Origin: Robiginitomaculum sp.
GTDB lineage: Bacteria; Pseudomonadota; Alphaproteobacteria; Caulobacterales; Maricaulaceae
NCBI GenBank assembly: GCA_021776525.1
Contig: JAJFFT010000001.1
Span: forward strand, 372,001-436,000
DNA: 64,000 bases
Direction: 5' to 3'
How positions within the stretch are numbered: position 1 is the stretch's first letter; the number at the start of each line of letters is the position of its first letter. The translations under genes were made by a program, and so were the position numbers. Shown piece by piece: positions 35,346 through 44,166 of the stretch. A model generated the notes under the pieces. The model did no database searches and was not told the DNA's origin. It saw only the letters and a list, made by a program, of their open reading frames with translations.

Positions 35346-35690
35346 TTATTCTTCCTTTTTATTTTTCATATGTTGGGCGATCTGTGCGCCATAAGCGAAC
35401 AGGGCATCAGACCAAAAACCGTCTAGGTATTGGCGCAACGCCATCAGGCCTTCGCGCCTGATGGAGTACACATGGCGATTGCCCTGTGGTTCGACACTGA
35501 CCAGTTTTGCGCCCTGAAGGACCTTTAAATGTTGTGATACAGCCGGCCGTGTGACCGGTTGTTGTTTGGCCAGTTCGCCCACGCTTTGTGGGTGGTTGGC
35601 CAAAGCCTCGAATATGCCGCGCCGAGTCGGATCGGCCAGCGCAGTAAAGACTTTGTCATAAACTATGGGGTTAGCTGTTAGGTTAGTCAT
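35346..35690 (-). CDS. ArsR-family transcriptional regulator
   Basis: 114 residues. Winged helix: VFTALADPTRRGIFEALANHPQSVGELAKQQPVTRPAVSQHLKVLQGAKLV, then VEPQGNRHVYSIRREGL. No Cys metal site is visible at the usual positions, so it likely senses a small molecule or acts with its SRPBCC partner rather than metals. First gene of an operon with the SRPBCC and membrane-protein genes. GTTAG-type repeats lie over its start region, suggesting autoregulation. Confidence 0.92.
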   Translation of the reverse strand: MTNLTANPIVYDKVFTALADPTRRGIFEALANHPQSVGELAKQQPVTRPAVSQHLKVLQGAKLVSVEPQGNRHVYSIRREGLMALRQYLDGFWSDALFAYGAQIAQHMKNKKEE

Positions 35691-35698
35691 GACTTACG

Positions 35699-35714
35699 GT
35701 TAGTCATTGCTAAC
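35699..35714. promoter_or_regulatory. GTTAG-N6-CTAAC palindrome before the ArsR gene
   Basis: GTTAG (35699-35703), TCATTG, CTAAC (35710-35714), nine bases upstream of the ArsR start. GGTTAGTCAT also occurs in direct orientation at about 35681. Probable operator for the ArsR protein. Confidence 0.5.
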
Positions 35715-35820
35715 TAATCTGTCAAGCCCGCGCTTGTGATTGCCTGTCTGGTGCCAAGTTTCAGATTGCGGATGGTTTGCCACGCGCTAAAGTGGCGTGT
35801 GATAAGCGTAAGGATATTTC

Positions 35821-36438
35821 ATGTTCGATCCACAAACCCTGATCTTGTTCACCGGTGCGGTGTTGATGTTGGCGGCGATGCCAGGACCGGACAATTTGTT
35901 TGTGTCGGCGCAAAGTCTGGCCCATGGGCATGGTGCCGGGTTGGCGGCGGCTGGCGGCATTGCGCTTGGCGGGTTAATGTGGACGCTGGCGGCAACGGCG
36001 GGCCTGACCGCGCTCATGGCGACCATGCCGGCGGTTCTGGTTTTGGTGCAAATTGGCGGGGCGGCCTATCTGGTATATCTGGCCGTGGGTTTGTGGCGCA
36101 GCAAAGACGCCCATGCCGGCGCAACGCCGCCGGTGGCCCATGCCTTTGTCCGGGGCCTGACCACCAATCTTTTGAACCCCAAAGTCGGGCTTTATTACCT
36201 GGCTTTCCTGCCGCAATTCGTCAACGCCGATAACGCGCCGATATGGATGCAAATGCTGGTTCTGGGGTTGATCTTCAACATTGCCGGGACACTGGTGATG
36301 GGGGTTACGGCGCTGCTGGCCGGATCATTAAAAACCCGTCTGGATGCCAGCCAGGGCGTGGCCAGATTTTTACCACGGTTTGCCGCCTTGGTGCTTTTTG
36401 GTATTGCCGGAAAATTGCTTTGGGGCCTTCGGGCCTAA
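35821..36438 (+). CDS. LysE/RhtB-family amino acid exporter
   Basis: 205 residues, six hydrophobic helices. Family motif GPDNLFVSAQSLAHGHGAGLAAAGGIALG follows helix 1, and KVGLYYLAFLPQFV (preceded by NLLNP) is the second LysE signature. These proteins export basic or neutral amino acids or homoserine lactones. AAGGA precedes the ATG. Single gene; the substrate cannot be assigned. Confidence 0.93.
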   Translation: MFDPQTLILFTGAVLMLAAMPGPDNLFVSAQSLAHGHGAGLAAAGGIALGGLMWTLAATAGLTALMATMPAVLVLVQIGGAAYLVYLAVGLWRSKDAHAGATPPVAHAFVRGLTTNLLNPKVGLYYLAFLPQFVNADNAPIWMQMLVLGLIFNIAGTLVMGVTALLAGSLKTRLDASQGVARFLPRFAALVLFGIAGKLLWGLRA

Positions 36439-36454
36439 AACGCCATTTTGTCTA

Positions 36455-36610
36455 CGAGGGTCACTTAAGGGGCAGGCGTACCCCTCAATACGTACATATT
36501 TGCCCCATTTTGGTCCCTTAAACAGGTAAAGCATGGCCTCATTCGGGTCTGTTTTGACCCAAATTACCCCTTTGTGTCCCTCGATAAGGCGGGGATAAAC
36601 CGTTGTTTTC
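36455..36610. repeat. Noncoding region with TTACCCCTT-type boxes
   Basis: Between lysE and gluQ. Contains TTAAGGGGCAGG, TACCCCTCAA, GTCCCTTAAAC (about 36513) and ATTACCCCTTTG (about 36565). These echo the boxes at 14522-14617. No gene or terminator recognised. Confidence 0.35.
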
Positions 36611-36638
36611 CTGCGCTGTACCAGTGCGGGTAAAGTGC

Positions 36639-37499
36639 TCATTTTGCGCGCAACATATCTCGTACGTCTTTGGCACCAAGGCCCGCTTTGCGCAGGTCCT
36701 GCAAACTGGCGGCGCGATTGCGGGTGGCCAACCGTTTGCCGCTGTCATCATTGATCAGGCGATGGTGGTGGTAATGGGGTGTCGGCACGTCCAAAAGCGC
36801 CTGTATGAGAACATGGATATGGGTGCTTTCGAAAAGGTCCTGACCACGAATGACATGGGTGATGCCTTGCGCCGCGTCATCGTGGGTGACCGCCAGATGA
36901 TAGGAGGTCTGGATATCTTTTCGGGCCAATACCACATCGCCGTGGCGTTGTGGTTGCGCGTCTATAGTGCCGTGTTCGCCTTTTGGGCCATGACCTTGCT
37001 CGACAAAGCACAAGGCATCCCAGCGCGAACCCAGATAATCGCGGGCAGAACTCAGCGATAATCGCCAGGCAAAGGCCTCCCCATTAGCCAGCCGGGCCGC
37101 TTCCTCATCCTTGCTCATCGGGATTTGCGGCCCGGTATACACTTCACCTGGTCCGTGCGGGGCGCGGGCGATCTCGTCCAACACCTCACGGCGCGTCAAA
37201 AAACAGCGATACAAAACGCCCATGGCGTTCAGGCGCTCCAGCGTAGCGGCATAGTCGTCCAGATGTTCGGACTGGCGCCGCACGGGTTCTACCCACTCAA
37301 GCCCCAGCCAGCGCAGGTCATCAAGGATGATTTGCTCGAATTTGGACCGGCATCTGGTGGTGTCAATGTCTTCAATGCGCAGGATAAAGCGCCCCTGTGC
37401 GGTTTTTGCCGCTTCAAAAGCGCAAAAAGCACTAAAGGCGTGGCCTAAATGCAGCAGGCCCGACGGCGAAGGCGCAAAACGGGTAACAAAATCGCTCAT
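36639..37499 (-). CDS. gluQ: Glutamyl-Q tRNA(Asp) synthetase
   Basis: 286 residues from an ATG at 37499; a second ATG directly before it (37502) is equally possible, and no strong ribosome site is seen. Motifs: FAPSPSGLLHLGHAFSAF (class I HIGH), RIEDIDTTRC, and a GKRLATRNRAASLQDLRKAG KMSKS-like region. Length is well below GluRS and it lacks the anticodon-binding domain, the mark of GluQ-RS, which glutamylates queuosine in tRNA-Asp. The zinc site cannot be clearly traced in the RCFLTRREVL region. Confidence 0.9.
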   Translation of the reverse strand: MSDFVTRFAPSPSGLLHLGHAFSAFCAFEAAKTAQGRFILRIEDIDTTRCRSKFEQIILDDLRWLGLEWVEPVRRQSEHLDDYAATLERLNAMGVLYRCFLTRREVLDEIARAPHGPGEVYTGPQIPMSKDEEAARLANGEAFAWRLSLSSARDYLGSRWDALCFVEQGHGPKGEHGTIDAQPQRHGDVVLARKDIQTSYHLAVTHDDAAQGITHVIRGQDLFESTHIHVLIQALLDVPTPHYHHHRLINDDSGKRLATRNRAASLQDLRKAGLGAKDVRDMLRAK

Positions 37500-37596
37500 C
37501 ATTGTGATGTGCCGCAAATCGGGTTCTGTCGCAAGAGATTGCGGGCTGTGACCGAACTGCTAAGCTTGGGTTTTATGCAAGAATAAGGCTTGTCTC

Positions 37597-38247
37597 ATGT
37601 CTCTGTCCGGTCCGCGTCTTCGTCCAAAATCGGGCGGTGCGCCCAAGTCTCTGGTTATCTTGTGTCATGGCTATGGCTCTAACGGTGATGATCTGATCGC
37701 TTTGGCGACACATTGGGGGCCATTATTGCCCGACACTGAATTCGTTTCGCCCAATGCACCAGAGGGTGTGCCGGGTATGGCCGGGGCGTATCAGTGGTTT
37801 GGTATTTCAAATCTTGACCCCGAGGTTATTGCCCAGGGGGCCAAAAGCGCCGGGCCGATTTTGGATGAATTTATTGATCAGGAACTGGCCCGCACAAACC
37901 TGACCGCCGACCGGCTGGCACTGGTCGGGTTCAGCCAGGGGACCATGCTCAGCCTGCATGTGGGGTTGCGCCGCAAAGCGCAGATCGCCGGCATTCTGGG
38001 CTATTCCGGCGCGCTGGCCATGCCAGAAAAACTGACCACCGAGATGCGAGGCAAACCACCAGTGCAGCTGATCCACGGGGATGCTGATGATGTTCTGCCG
38101 GTGCGTTTTATGGTTGAGGCACTGGAAAATTTAAGGGCTGCGGACGTGCCAACGCGCTGGCATATTTCGCACCGGGTGGCGCATTCCATTGACCAGGATG
38201 GCTTGATGATTGGCGGGCAGTTTTTAAAAGAAGTGCTTGCGACATAA
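37597..38247 (+). CDS. Phospholipase/carboxylesterase (alpha/beta hydrolase)
   Basis: 216 residues. Starts with SLVILCHGYGSNGDDLIALA, then the nucleophile in GFSQGTM, IHGDADDVLPV with the acid, and a C-terminal region with VAHSIDQDG containing the His. It matches small carboxylesterases related to acyl-protein thioesterase and PhaC-like esterase families. Probably cytoplasmic, no signal peptide. Substrate unknown. Confidence 0.9.
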   Translation: MSLSGPRLRPKSGGAPKSLVILCHGYGSNGDDLIALATHWGPLLPDTEFVSPNAPEGVPGMAGAYQWFGISNLDPEVIAQGAKSAGPILDEFIDQELARTNLTADRLALVGFSQGTMLSLHVGLRRKAQIAGILGYSGALAMPEKLTTEMRGKPPVQLIHGDADDVLPVRFMVEALENLRAADVPTRWHISHRVAHSIDQDGLMIGGQFLKEVLAT

Positions 38248-38387
38248 TGGCAAATTTGCGCGTTTGACTTGGCAGTGTCATAAAAACTGCGTTAGGTTAA
38301 ACAGAATCAGAGTTGGAGTGACCGCGCTTTCAAAGGACCAAAAGCACAAACAGCACAATCGGGTCGGCCAGGTTTTAGGGGCTGCTC

Positions 38388-38957
38388 ATGAACGCCATGC
38401 CCGCCATAACGGCAAAGGCGCGCGGCTGGCCTTGTCTTATATTAAACGCCGACTACCAACCTCTGAGCTATCATCCTTTATCGCTGCTGCCATGGAAAGA
38501 CGCCATCAAAGCGGTGTTTTTGGATCGGGTGAATATTGTTGCCAATTATGATCACCACGTACATTCGCCAACCCAGAGCATGGCTTTGCCAAGCGTGGTG
38601 GCGCTAAAAGATTATGTTGCCCAGAACCGGGTGCCGGCCTTTACCCGTTTTAATGTGTTTTTGCGAGACGGGTTTTCTTGCGTCTATTGCGGGATCGGGG
38701 ATGATCTGACTTTTGATCATCTTATTCCGCGCTCCAAAGGCGGCACCACCAGATGGGATAACATCGTTACTGCCTGCTCGCCCTGTAATCTTAAAAAAGG
38801 CGGGCGCATGCCCAAGAATGCAGGCATGGTACCGGCCCATCCACCGCGCCGACCCTCATCGTTTGAATTACAGGCCCAGGGGCGGCGTTTCCCGCCCGGG
38901 TTTTTGCACGAAAGCTGGCTCGATTTTCTCTATTGGGATGCCGAACTGGAAGCCTAG
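38388..38957 (+). CDS. HNH endonuclease family protein
   Basis: 189 residues; AGGGG lies upstream of the ATG at 38388. N-terminal [31 protein letters not shown] is the standard opening of this widespread chromosomal HNH family. The HNH core has [43 protein letters not shown] in parts: Cys pair, [10 protein letters not shown] with the HN residues, and a second CxxC. It is usually a single-copy housekeeping gene of unknown role rather than a restriction enzyme. Ends four bases inside the convergent cysK. Confidence 0.93.
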   Translation: MNAMPAITAKARGWPCLILNADYQPLSYHPLSLLPWKDAIKAVFLDRVNIVANYDHHVHSPTQSMALPSVVALKDYVAQNRVPAFTRFNVFLRDGFSCVYCGIGDDLTFDHLIPRSKGGTTRWDNIVTACSPCNLKKGGRMPKNAGMVPAHPPRRPSSFELQAQGRRFPPGFLHESWLDFLYWDAELEA

Positions 38958-39907
38958 TCTTCCAAAAATAAAGGCGTCGAGAGATAGCGTTCTGCAAAGC
39001 TGGGCACGATCACCACAATTCGCTTGCCGTCCATGCCCTCTTTCGCGCCAAGATCAAGGGCGGCTTTGAGGGCTGCACCCGAAGAAATGCCGCATGGCAG
39101 GCCTTCCAGACGGGCTGCAAGGCGAGCGGTTTCAAAGGCTTGTTCGGAATTTACTGCAATCACCTGATCGACCAGATCACGGTCCAGATTATCGGGAATG
39201 AAGTTGGCGCCAATGCCCTGAATTTTATGGGGGCCGGGGTCGCCGCCGCTCATCAGCGGGCTTTCGGCTGGCTCAACAGCAACAATTTTCAAATCAGGTA
39301 GACGCGGTTTCAAGGTGCGCGCAACGCCGGTAATGGTTCCGCCGGTGCCAACACCTGCCACAAAATAATCAAGCGCGCCATCGGTGTCGGCCCAGATCTC
39401 TTCGGCGGTGGTGGTTTCGTGAATGGCCGGATTAGCCGGGTTGGAAAACTGGCGGGCCAGTACGGCGCCCGGCGTTTCCTTGACCAGTTCTTCGGCCCGA
39501 TCCAGTGCGCCCTGCATGCCTTTGGGACCGGGGGTCAGATCAATGGTCGCACCAAGATGGGCCAGCATTTTGCGCCGTTCCACCGACATGGTTTCTGGCA
39601 TGGTGAGGATCAGTTTATAACCGCGTGCAGCGGCCACAAAGGCCAGCGCTATACCGGTATTGCCTGAGGTTGGCTCAACAATCGTGCCACCGGGTTTGAG
39701 CACTCCTTGGGCCTCAAGATCGTCAATCATGGCGACACCGATACGGTCTTTGACCGAGGCCAGCGGGTTGAAAAATTCAAGCTTGGCGAGGATTTCAGCC
39801 TTCACGCCGGATGCCTCGGCTAGGCGAGAAAGGCGCACCAAAGGCGTATTGCCCATGGTGGCTGGCATGTTGTCAAAAATATGGCCGCGATTGGGGGTGT
39901 TGCTCAT
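38954..39907 (-). CDS. cysK: Cysteine synthase A
   Basis: 317 residues from the ATG at 39907, GGAG eight bases upstream. PLP Lys in [29 protein letters not shown], then [17 protein letters not shown] phosphate loop and [12 protein letters not shown]. It makes cysteine from O-acetylserine and sulfide. A related class would be cystathionine beta-synthase-like proteins, but the length and motifs fit CysK. Upstream in-frame codons extend the frame into the dut gene and are not supported. Confidence 0.94.
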   Translation of the reverse strand: MSNTPNRGHIFDNMPATMGNTPLVRLSRLAEASGVKAEILAKLEFFNPLASVKDRIGVAMIDDLEAQGVLKPGGTIVEPTSGNTGIALAFVAAARGYKLILTMPETMSVERRKMLAHLGATIDLTPGPKGMQGALDRAEELVKETPGAVLARQFSNPANPAIHETTTAEEIWADTDGALDYFVAGVGTGGTITGVARTLKPRLPDLKIVAVEPAESPLMSGGDPGPHKIQGIGANFIPDNLDRDLVDQVIAVNSEQAFETARLAARLEGLPCGISSGAALKAALDLGAKEGMDGKRIVVIVPSFAERYLSTPLFLED

Positions 39908-39966
39908 GATATAATCTCCGTTGCCTACACTATATGGGGCGCTTTGTGTCGGTTTCCAGCCCCAGT

Positions 39967-40434
39967 CTAAACACCCGTTGAGCCATAGCCGCCAGATCCG
40001 CGATCTGTGTCGGTTAATTCGGTTTCGATCTGCCATTTGACCTGAACCACAGGGGCGATAATCATTTGCGCGATGCGCATGCCACGTTCAATCATAAAAG
40101 GCTCAACCCCATGATTGATCAGCAGGATTTTCACTTCGCCGCGATAGTCGGCATCAATGGTACCGGGGCTGTTGAGCACCGTCAGGCCGTTTTTTAACGC
40201 CAGACCAGAGCGCGGTCTGATCTGCGCTTCAAAACCCGGCGGTATGGCAATGGTGAGGCCGGTCGGAACCAGCGTGCGCTCACCGGGGGGCAGCGTCAGG
40301 GGGGCATCATGCGGCACTGCGGCGCGCAAATCGGCCCCGGCCGACAGGCTGGTTTCATAAGAAGGTAGGTCCAGACCATCAAAATGGTCCAGTATTTTAA
40401 CGGCCATGGTGGGCCGTGTATTATCGTGTGTCAT
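39967..40434 (-). CDS. dut: dUTP diphosphatase
   Basis: 155 residues. All five dUTPase motifs are visible: [36 protein letters not shown] and the C-terminal [10 protein letters not shown]. It hydrolyses dUTP to dUMP, keeping uracil out of DNA and supplying dTMP synthesis. Its first codons overlap the 3' end of coaBC by four bases, a frequent dfp-dut arrangement in proteobacteria. Confidence 0.97.
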   Translation of the reverse strand: MTHDNTRPTMAVKILDHFDGLDLPSYETSLSAGADLRAAVPHDAPLTLPPGERTLVPTGLTIAIPPGFEAQIRPRSGLALKNGLTVLNSPGTIDADYRGEVKILLINHGVEPFMIERGMRIAQMIIAPVVQVKWQIETELTDTDRGSGGYGSTGV

Positions 40435-41627
40435 GGAGTGTTCAAAGCCTCAGCCAGTTTATCCGCCAAACGGCGTGCTACATCGTGTTTGCTCATCATT
40501 GGCCATTGTTCTTCGGACTTTTCAAGCAGCAAAGTGACCTGATTATTCTCACCGCCCATGACATCACCAGAGACATCATTGGCGAGCAACCAGTCACACC
40601 CTTTACGCCTCTTTTTGGCGCGGGCATTGTCCAACACATCATTGGTTTCGGCGGCAAAGCCAATGACCAGTCCGGGACGTGACGTTTTGGGCAAAGCACT
40701 GATAGAGGCCAGAATGTCCGGGTTTTCGGTAAAGGTGAAAGACGGCAATTGGCCTTTTTGTTTTTTGATCTTTGTCTGGCCCGCGCCATCAACGCGCCAA
40801 TCCGCCACGGCGGCGGCAAATATGGCGGCATCGGCAGGCAGAGCTGTATTGACTGCATCAAACATCTGATGCGCGGTTTGCACCGCAATCACATCCACGC
40901 CCTTGGGCGCGGGGATGCTGACCGGACCCGTTATGTAACTGACCCTTGCGCCAAGTCTGACCAGCGCCTCGGCGATGGCTGCGCCTTGCCGCCCGGACGA
41001 GCGATTGGCGATATAACGCACCGGGTCAATGGGTTCGTGGGTGGGGCCAGAGGTGATCACGATATGCTTGCCGGTGAGCGGCCCCGGTGCGCCAAGGGCG
41101 GCTTTGGCGGCGGCAAATATGGTGTCTGGTTCAGCCATGCGGCCGAAGCCAAATTCGCCGCAGGCCATATCGCCCTCATCGGGGCCGACCGTCATAATGC
41201 CGTCTGTTTTTAAGGTCGCCAGGTTGCGCTTCGTGGCGACATGATCCCACATCCGAACATTCATGGCGGGCGCCATCAGAACCGGCGTATCTGTCGCCAG
41301 CAAAACCGTAGTAGCCAGATCATTCGCCAGACCATGAGCCATTTTGGCCATCAAATCGGCAGTGGCCGGTGCAACAATGATCAGATCAGCACTGCGTGAA
41401 AGCTGAATATGGCCCATATTGGCTTCATCATCGAGGTCAAATAGGTCTTGAAAAACTGGCTCTGCGGTAAGTGCACCAACCGATAATGGCGTGATAAATT
41501 CTGCCCCGGCGCGGGTCAAAACGGCGCGCACACTGGCGCCAGCTTTCTTGAAAAGTCGAATCAATTCCAGCGTTTTATAGGCCGCGATGCCGCCGCCAAT
41601 GATGATTGTTATGGATTTTCCGTTCAT
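40431..41627 (-). CDS. coaBC: Bifunctional phosphopantothenoylcysteine decarboxylase / phosphopantothenate-cysteine ligase
   Basis: 398 residues. The N-terminal flavoprotein half has [27 protein letters not shown], active His/Asn region ([11 protein letters not shown]) and the CoaC motif [10 protein letters not shown] with the catalytic Cys. The C-terminal CoaB half has [32 protein letters not shown] and [10 protein letters not shown]. It carries out two successive steps of coenzyme A synthesis. Overlaps dut by four bases. Confidence 0.97.
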   Translation of the reverse strand: MNGKSITIIIGGGIAAYKTLELIRLFKKAGASVRAVLTRAGAEFITPLSVGALTAEPVFQDLFDLDDEANMGHIQLSRSADLIIVAPATADLMAKMAHGLANDLATTVLLATDTPVLMAPAMNVRMWDHVATKRNLATLKTDGIMTVGPDEGDMACGEFGFGRMAEPDTIFAAAKAALGAPGPLTGKHIVITSGPTHEPIDPVRYIANRSSGRQGAAIAEALVRLGARVSYITGPVSIPAPKGVDVIAVQTAHQMFDAVNTALPADAAIFAAAVADWRVDGAGQTKIKKQKGQLPSFTFTENPDILASISALPKTSRPGLVIGFAAETNDVLDNARAKKRRKGCDWLLANDVSGDVMGGENNQVTLLLEKSEEQWPMMSKHDVARRLADKLAEALNTP

Positions 41628-41686
41628 CAGCGCACCTTACGCGGCTCATAGGCAATCGCAAAGCGAGGGAGTGCAAAAGCCACAAT

Positions 41687-41721
41687 AAAAAAGGCATGGA
41701 TGCGGCTGCACCCATGCCTTT
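41687..41721 (-). terminator. Hairpin terminator between coaBC and the beta-oxidation operon
   Basis: AAAAGGCATGG and CCATGCCTTT arms around GCGGCTGCAC; the minus-strand side ends with CCTTTTTTATT. Best read as the terminator of the minus-strand operon ending at 41832. Confidence 0.85.
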
Positions 41722-41734
41722 AAAAATTTGATGT

Positions 41735-41823
41735 GTCATCCCGGGCGAAGACCCGGGATCCATAGTGAACATTCATACGCCCAATGGGCCCCGGATAATT
41801 TCTGGTGAAATTTCCGGGGTGAC
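41735..41823. repeat. REP-like palindrome, copy 3
   Basis: Begins GTCATCCCGGGCGAAGACCC and ends CCGGGGTGAC, with an internal CCCGGG-N6-CCCGGG hairpin. Between the operon stop and its terminator. Related to copies 1, 2 and 4. Confidence 0.8.
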
Positions 41824-41831
41824 ACTTTGGG

Positions 41832-44033
41832 TTAAGCCGCCTTTTTCTCTTTGCCAAAGCGGCCATAAAACGTCTCGCCGTTTTTAGCCATATCGCGCAA
41901 AAGGTCAGGCACTTCATATGGCGTACCAGAGGTTTTCGCCAATTCATCAGCGCGTTTGACAAAATCTGCCGCACCGATGGTGTCGATATAGCTGAGCGCA
42001 CCGCCTGTATAGGGCGCAAAGCCCCAGCCCAGGATCGAGCCAACATCGGCCTCGCGTGGGTCCTGCACAATACCTTCGGCCATACAACGTGCCGCCTCGA
42101 TGGCTTGCGCGTATAAGATGCGTTCTTTGATGTAGGCTGGCGTTGGCTGGTCGTCTTCGGCCAGAACGCCGTTCACCGCAAACTGGTCCAGCTCGGTCCA
42201 CAGGCGCTTTTTGCCATCATCGCTATAATTATAAAAGCCTTTGCCGTTTTTACGGCCCTTGCGATCATATTTTTCGATCATGGCGCGGATAATTGGCGCG
42301 GTTGGCCCGGCAACCGCTTCCGGGCCCAGGTCTTCTTCGGTCTGTTTGAGGATTTTATACCCCAGATCAATGGCCACTTCGTCCTGAAGGGAGAGGGGCC
42401 CCACCGGCATGCCGGCCATGCGCGCAGCGTTTTCGATCAGGGCCGGATAAACGCCTTCCGAAAGCAGCGCCATACCCTGTTCGATATAACGCATCACACA
42501 GCGATTGGCGTAAAACCCGCGTGTATCAGAGACCACAATCGGGGTTTTACGGATTTTGGTGACAAAATCCAAAGCGCGCGAAATGGCATAATCCGAAGTT
42601 TTCTTACCGACAATCAGCTCGACCAGCATCATCTTATGAACCGGAGAGAAGAAGTGAACGCCAATAAAGTTTTCAGGGCGTTTGCTGGCTTCGGCCAGAC
42701 CGGTGATCGGCAGGGTCGAGGTGTTCGAGCCAAAAACAGACGTTTCTGGCATATGTTCTTCGGCCATTTTGGTGATTTTGGCTTTCAGTTCGCGATTTTC
42801 AAATACCGCCTCAATCACCAGATCGGCATCTTTCATGACGCTGTAATCAGTGGTTGGGTGAATGCGCGCCAAAATAGCGTCGGCTTTGGCCTGGTCCATT
42901 TTTTTACGACTGACCCGTTTAGCCAGTTCTTTTTGCGCAAAGGCTTTGCCTTTTTCCGCACCGGCGATGTCCACATCAACCAAAGAGACCTCAATGCCGG
43001 CCATTGCGGATACATAGGCAATGCCTGCGCCCATAAATCCGGCACCAATGACGGCAATATTGTCAACGGCGCCTTTTTTCTGCCCTGCGGGCCGTGCCCC
43101 GGCTTTGTCCAAGGATTGTTTGGACAGGAAGATAGAGCGGATCATATTGCGGCTTTCGGGGCGTTGCATCAGCTTGGTAAAGTAACGCGTTTCAATGCGT
43201 AAACCGGCATCGATATCGACCTGCAAGCCCTCATAGACGCACGACATAATATAGCGCTGGGCCGGATAATTGCCGTAGGTGTTTTTGCGGATCATTGGGG
43301 CCACACCCATAAAGGTTTGTGCACCTTTGGGATGGTAGGGACCACCGCCGGGGATTTTGAACTTGTCTTGATCCCAGGGTTGTTTGGCCTCTGGATTGGC
43401 TTTCACCCAGGCTTTGGCTTTTGCAACCAGTTCTGCGCCAGGTGCAGTTTCATGGATAATCCCAAGGGCCAAGGCCTTGTCAGCCGAGATCATTTTGCCC
43501 TGCATCATCAGATCAAAGGCGTTCATGGCCCCGATTAGACGTGGCAGGCGCTGGGTGCCGCCGCCGCCGGGCAAAACCCCTACCATGGCTTCGGGCAATC
43601 CCAGTTTCAGTTTGGGGTTGTCGTTGGCAACAACGCGGAAATGGCAGGCCAGTGTGATCTCCAGACCACCGCCAAGCGCCAGGCCGTTGATGGCCGCGGC
43701 CACAGGCTTGCCACAGGTTTCCAGCTTGCGAAAAACCGCGTTGAAATTGTAAAGCTCTTTATAGAGCATAGCGCTGCGTTCATCCGCGGAGAGTTTTTCT
43801 GCGGCCCCGAAAACATCGCCAAGACCAGAGAGATCAGCCCCTGCGCAAAAGGCGTTGTCGCGGCCCGAGGTGATCACCACGCCCTTGATCGCATCATCAA
43901 CGGTAATGGTTTCAACCCATTCGCCAATTTCTTCAATCACACCGGCGCTCAGCACATTCATGGTGACATCGGGACTGTTAAAAGTGATCAGCGCAATGCC
44001 GTCTTTATCGGTTTCAAGTGTAAAATGTTTCAT
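41832..44033 (-). CDS. fadJ: Fatty acid oxidation multifunctional protein (enoyl-CoA hydratase / 3-hydroxyacyl-CoA dehydrogenase)
   Basis: 733 residues. The N-terminal crotonase half has the oxyanion-hole segments CAGADLSGLG and NGLALGGGLEITLACH, with the catalytic Glu in PEAMVGVLPGGGGTQRLPR. From about residue 333 the dehydrogenase half begins with VIGAGFMGAGIAYVSAMAG and includes the HFFSPVHKM region with active-site His and the C-terminal 3HCDH domains. It does the hydration and NAD-dependent oxidation of beta-oxidation. Last gene of the operon; the 42-residue gene ends two bases upstream. Confidence 0.96.
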   Translation of the reverse strand: MKHFTLETDKDGIALITFNSPDVTMNVLSAGVIEEIGEWVETITVDDAIKGVVITSGRDNAFCAGADLSGLGDVFGAAEKLSADERSAMLYKELYNFNAVFRKLETCGKPVAAAINGLALGGGLEITLACHFRVVANDNPKLKLGLPEAMVGVLPGGGGTQRLPRLIGAMNAFDLMMQGKMISADKALALGIIHETAPGAELVAKAKAWVKANPEAKQPWDQDKFKIPGGGPYHPKGAQTFMGVAPMIRKNTYGNYPAQRYIMSCVYEGLQVDIDAGLRIETRYFTKLMQRPESRNMIRSIFLSKQSLDKAGARPAGQKKGAVDNIAVIGAGFMGAGIAYVSAMAGIEVSLVDVDIAGAEKGKAFAQKELAKRVSRKKMDQAKADAILARIHPTTDYSVMKDADLVIEAVFENRELKAKITKMAEEHMPETSVFGSNTSTLPITGLAEASKRPENFIGVHFFSPVHKMMLVELIVGKKTSDYAISRALDFVTKIRKTPIVVSDTRGFYANRCVMRYIEQGMALLSEGVYPALIENAARMAGMPVGPLSLQDEVAIDLGYKILKQTEEDLGPEAVAGPTAPIIRAMIEKYDRKGRKNGKGFYNYSDDGKKRLWTELDQFAVNGVLAEDDQPTPAYIKERILYAQAIEAARCMAEGIVQDPREADVGSILGWGFAPYTGGALSYIDTIGAADFVKRADELAKTSGTPYEVPDLLRDMAKNGETFYGRFGKEKKAA

Positions 44034-44035
44034 GA

Positions 44036-44164
44036 CTATTTGTCCTCTTCGGAGGGTTTGTTTTTCTTCGCGCTATATACCGAACCAATGGCCGCACCAA
44101 TTGCGATGCCGATGGCAATACCAACACCGGCCATATTGTTTGGTGTTTTAGTTTTACGTTCCAT
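44036..44164 (-). CDS. 42-residue glycine-zipper membrane protein inside the beta-oxidation operon
   Basis: Starts at ATG 44164 and ends at TAG 44036-44038, two bases after fadA and two before fadJ. Sequence pattern: basic start MERKTKTPNN, a single membrane helix made of small residues (MAGVGIAIGIAIGAAIGSVY) with Gly every three to four positions, and a charged tail (SAKKNKPSEEDK). The glycine zipper suggests helix packing or oligomerisation in the membrane. Perfect fit between two fad genes and protein-like composition argue that it is real. Function unknown. Confidence 0.7.
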   Translation of the reverse strand: MERKTKTPNNMAGVGIAIGIAIGAAIGSVYSAKKNKPSEEDK

Positions 44165-44166
44165 GA

